Assembly: GCA_944385775.1 (NCBI GenBank)
Contig: CALWYM010000014.1
Location: forward strand, 1 to 13,753
DNA length: 13,753 bases
Source of the DNA: an uncultured Oscillospiraceae bacterium
GTDB lineage: Bacteria > Bacillota > Clostridia > Oscillospirales > Oscillospiraceae
Direction of reading: 5' to 3'
Position numbers and translations under genes: made by a program. Positions 12,802 through 13,753 of this stretch are shown here, piece after piece (position 1 is the first letter of the stretch; each line of letters begins with the position of its first letter). The notes below the pieces were generated by a model, which was given only the letters and a program-made list of their open reading frames with translations, was not told the DNA's origin and ran no database searches.

Positions 12802-13753
12802 TTACTTTACAATTCCGCCTAAAGCGGAAAAATCACGAAAAAAACCGGGATATGACTTTTCTACCGCCGAGCTGCCTGAAATTCTTACGGGTCCTGACGC
12901 GGCAGAAGCCGCAACGGCTGCCGCCATGACTATTCTGTGATCTCCGGCTCCGTCAACGGTGCCACCGGTGAGGGGACTGTGTCGGACTATAAGTCCGTCT
13001 GATGTTTCGGAGGCGTTTCCGCCAATGGCGTTTATCATAGCGGTAACTGTTTTAAGTCTGTCGCTCTCCTTAAGCCTAAGGCGACTGCCACCTGTAAACA
13101 CGGTGACTCCGCTGGCAAAACAGGCTGCAACAGCCAAAACCGGAAGAAGGTCCGGGATATTTTTAAGGTCAATTTCCGTGCCATGAAGATTACTGCGGCT
13201 TGCTGTAATAATACCGTTTTCCCACTTTATATCGCAGCCGAATTTCCTCAGGCAGCTTTGAATTTCCTTATCGCCCTGAATTGATTCCATATCAAGACCT
13301 GAAATTGATACAGAGCCCAAAATAGCCCCGGCGGTAAGGAAAAATGCCCCGTTTGACCAGTCGCCGTCGGCACGGACAAACCCTGGGGAAGTAAACTGTT
13401 TTTTCCCTGAAATCTCCCAGCCTGATTCTTTTTTGATGTAAGAAATGCCAAATTTTTTAAGGGAAGACAGCGTCATATCTACATAAGCTGAAGATTCAAG
13501 CTCCGTCGAAAGTGAGATTTCACCGCCGCCGATTATGGGCAGAGCCAGAAGCAAGCCTGTTATATATTGAGAGCTTACGTTTCCGGGAAGTGTAAAGGTT
13601 CCGCCGCTGAGTTTTCCTGACGCGGTAAAGGGAAGAATATCGGAGGAAAAGGAGATTCCGCGTTCCTTCATGACCGAAACCAGTTCGCCGATAGGTCTCT
13701 GAGGAAGACGCCCTTCACCTGTGAAGGTGACCTTATGGCAGAGAGAACAGGCA
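12802..13753 (-). CDS. aroA: AroA: EPSP synthase (3-phosphoshikimate 1-carboxyvinyltransferase), 5' partial
   Basis: The enzyme joins phosphoenolpyruvate to shikimate 3-phosphate; it is the target of glyphosate. The frame is open to the window edge (ACSLCHKVTFTGEGRLPQRP, then IGELVSVM), so the ATG at 13671 is internal. About 316 residues are visible and roughly 100-110 N-terminal ones, with the glyphosate-sensitivity motif around LxLGNAGT, are missing. Visible landmarks: GRLPQRPIGEL, SSQYITGLLLALP (substrate loop), DGDWSNGAFFL, PDLLPVLAVAACFASG, LRLKESDRL, GDHRIVMAAAVAA and KSYPGFFRD. It is the first gene of the visible operon. Confidence 0.95.
   Translation of the reverse strand, partial: ACSLCHKVTFTGEGRLPQRPIGELVSVMKERGISFSSDILPFTASGKLSGGTFTLPGNVSSQYITGLLLALPIIGGGEISLSTELESSAYVDMTLSSLKKFGISYIKKESGWEISGKKQFTSPGFVRADGDWSNGAFFLTAGAILGSVSISGLDMESIQGDKEIQSCLRKFGCDIKWENGIITASRSNLHGTEIDLKNIPDLLPVLAVAACFASGVTVFTGGSRLRLKESDRLKTVTAMINAIGGNASETSDGLIVRHSPLTGGTVDGAGDHRIVMAAAVAASAASGPVRISGSSAVEKSYPGFFRDFSALGGIVK

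Noticed and set aside
1..13753. CRISPR arrays, tRNA or rRNA genes, T-box or other riboswitch leaders
   Set aside because: No regularly spaced repeats, cloverleaf sequences or long structured leaders were seen; the aromatic operon's leader is outside the window.

Overview
The window looks like chromosome from a low-to-mid GC Firmicute of the class Clostridia, probably a gut Oscillospirales or Lachnospirales relative. The support is the clostridial form of every recognisable protein, AGGAGG-type ribosome binding sites, GTG starts, strong intrinsic terminators and a TnpV-type element gene. No rRNA, tRNA or CRISPR array is visible, so the taxonomic call rests on protein character only.

Left part (1 to about 3250): the end of an integrated mobile element. 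On the + strand lie a sigma-70 region 4-like DNA-binding protein (5' end outside the window), an unrecognised protein with a C-terminal zinc-ribbon motif, and a RhuM-family protein whose start overlaps the zinc-ribbon gene by 8 bases. A decayed + strand coding remnant follows, then a tnpV gene on the - strand with its own terminator. The noncoding stretch 3120-3361 holds a 34-base imperfect palindrome and is the likeliest place for the element/chromosome junction.

Middle part (about 3360 to 8880, + strand): a well-formed sigma-A promoter drives folD and trmO, which end in a textbook terminator. Next come a response regulator and a six-TM sensor kinase coupled by an ATGA overlap, then a membrane-embedded processive family 2 glycosyltransferase with its own -10 box. 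A 16-bp stem terminator closes this block and also serves the convergent operon.

Right part (8918 to the end, - strand): a compact aromatic amino acid operon, in transcription order aroA (5' end cut off), aroC, pheA (chorismate mutase-prephenate dehydratase), a fused aroE-aroK, and aroQ. Neighbouring genes overlap, abut or lie about 15 bases apart, which suggests translational coupling. Together they cover dehydroquinate to chorismate (AroQ, AroE, AroK, AroA, AroC) and on to phenylpyruvate (PheA). The operon promoter and the first steps (DAHP synthase, AroB) are not in the window.

The most notable points are: a FolD in which two of the three residues tied to cyclohydrolase activity are replaced (K54 to Ala, Q98 to Phe in E. 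coli numbering); the AroE-AroK fusion; a PheA whose regulatory ESRP motif reads ESCP; a kinase without a recognisable DxGxG box; and the coupled zinc-ribbon/RhuM pair at the element's end. I see no clear evidence of a wholly new system; the zinc-ribbon/RhuM pair is the best candidate for an uncharacterised function.
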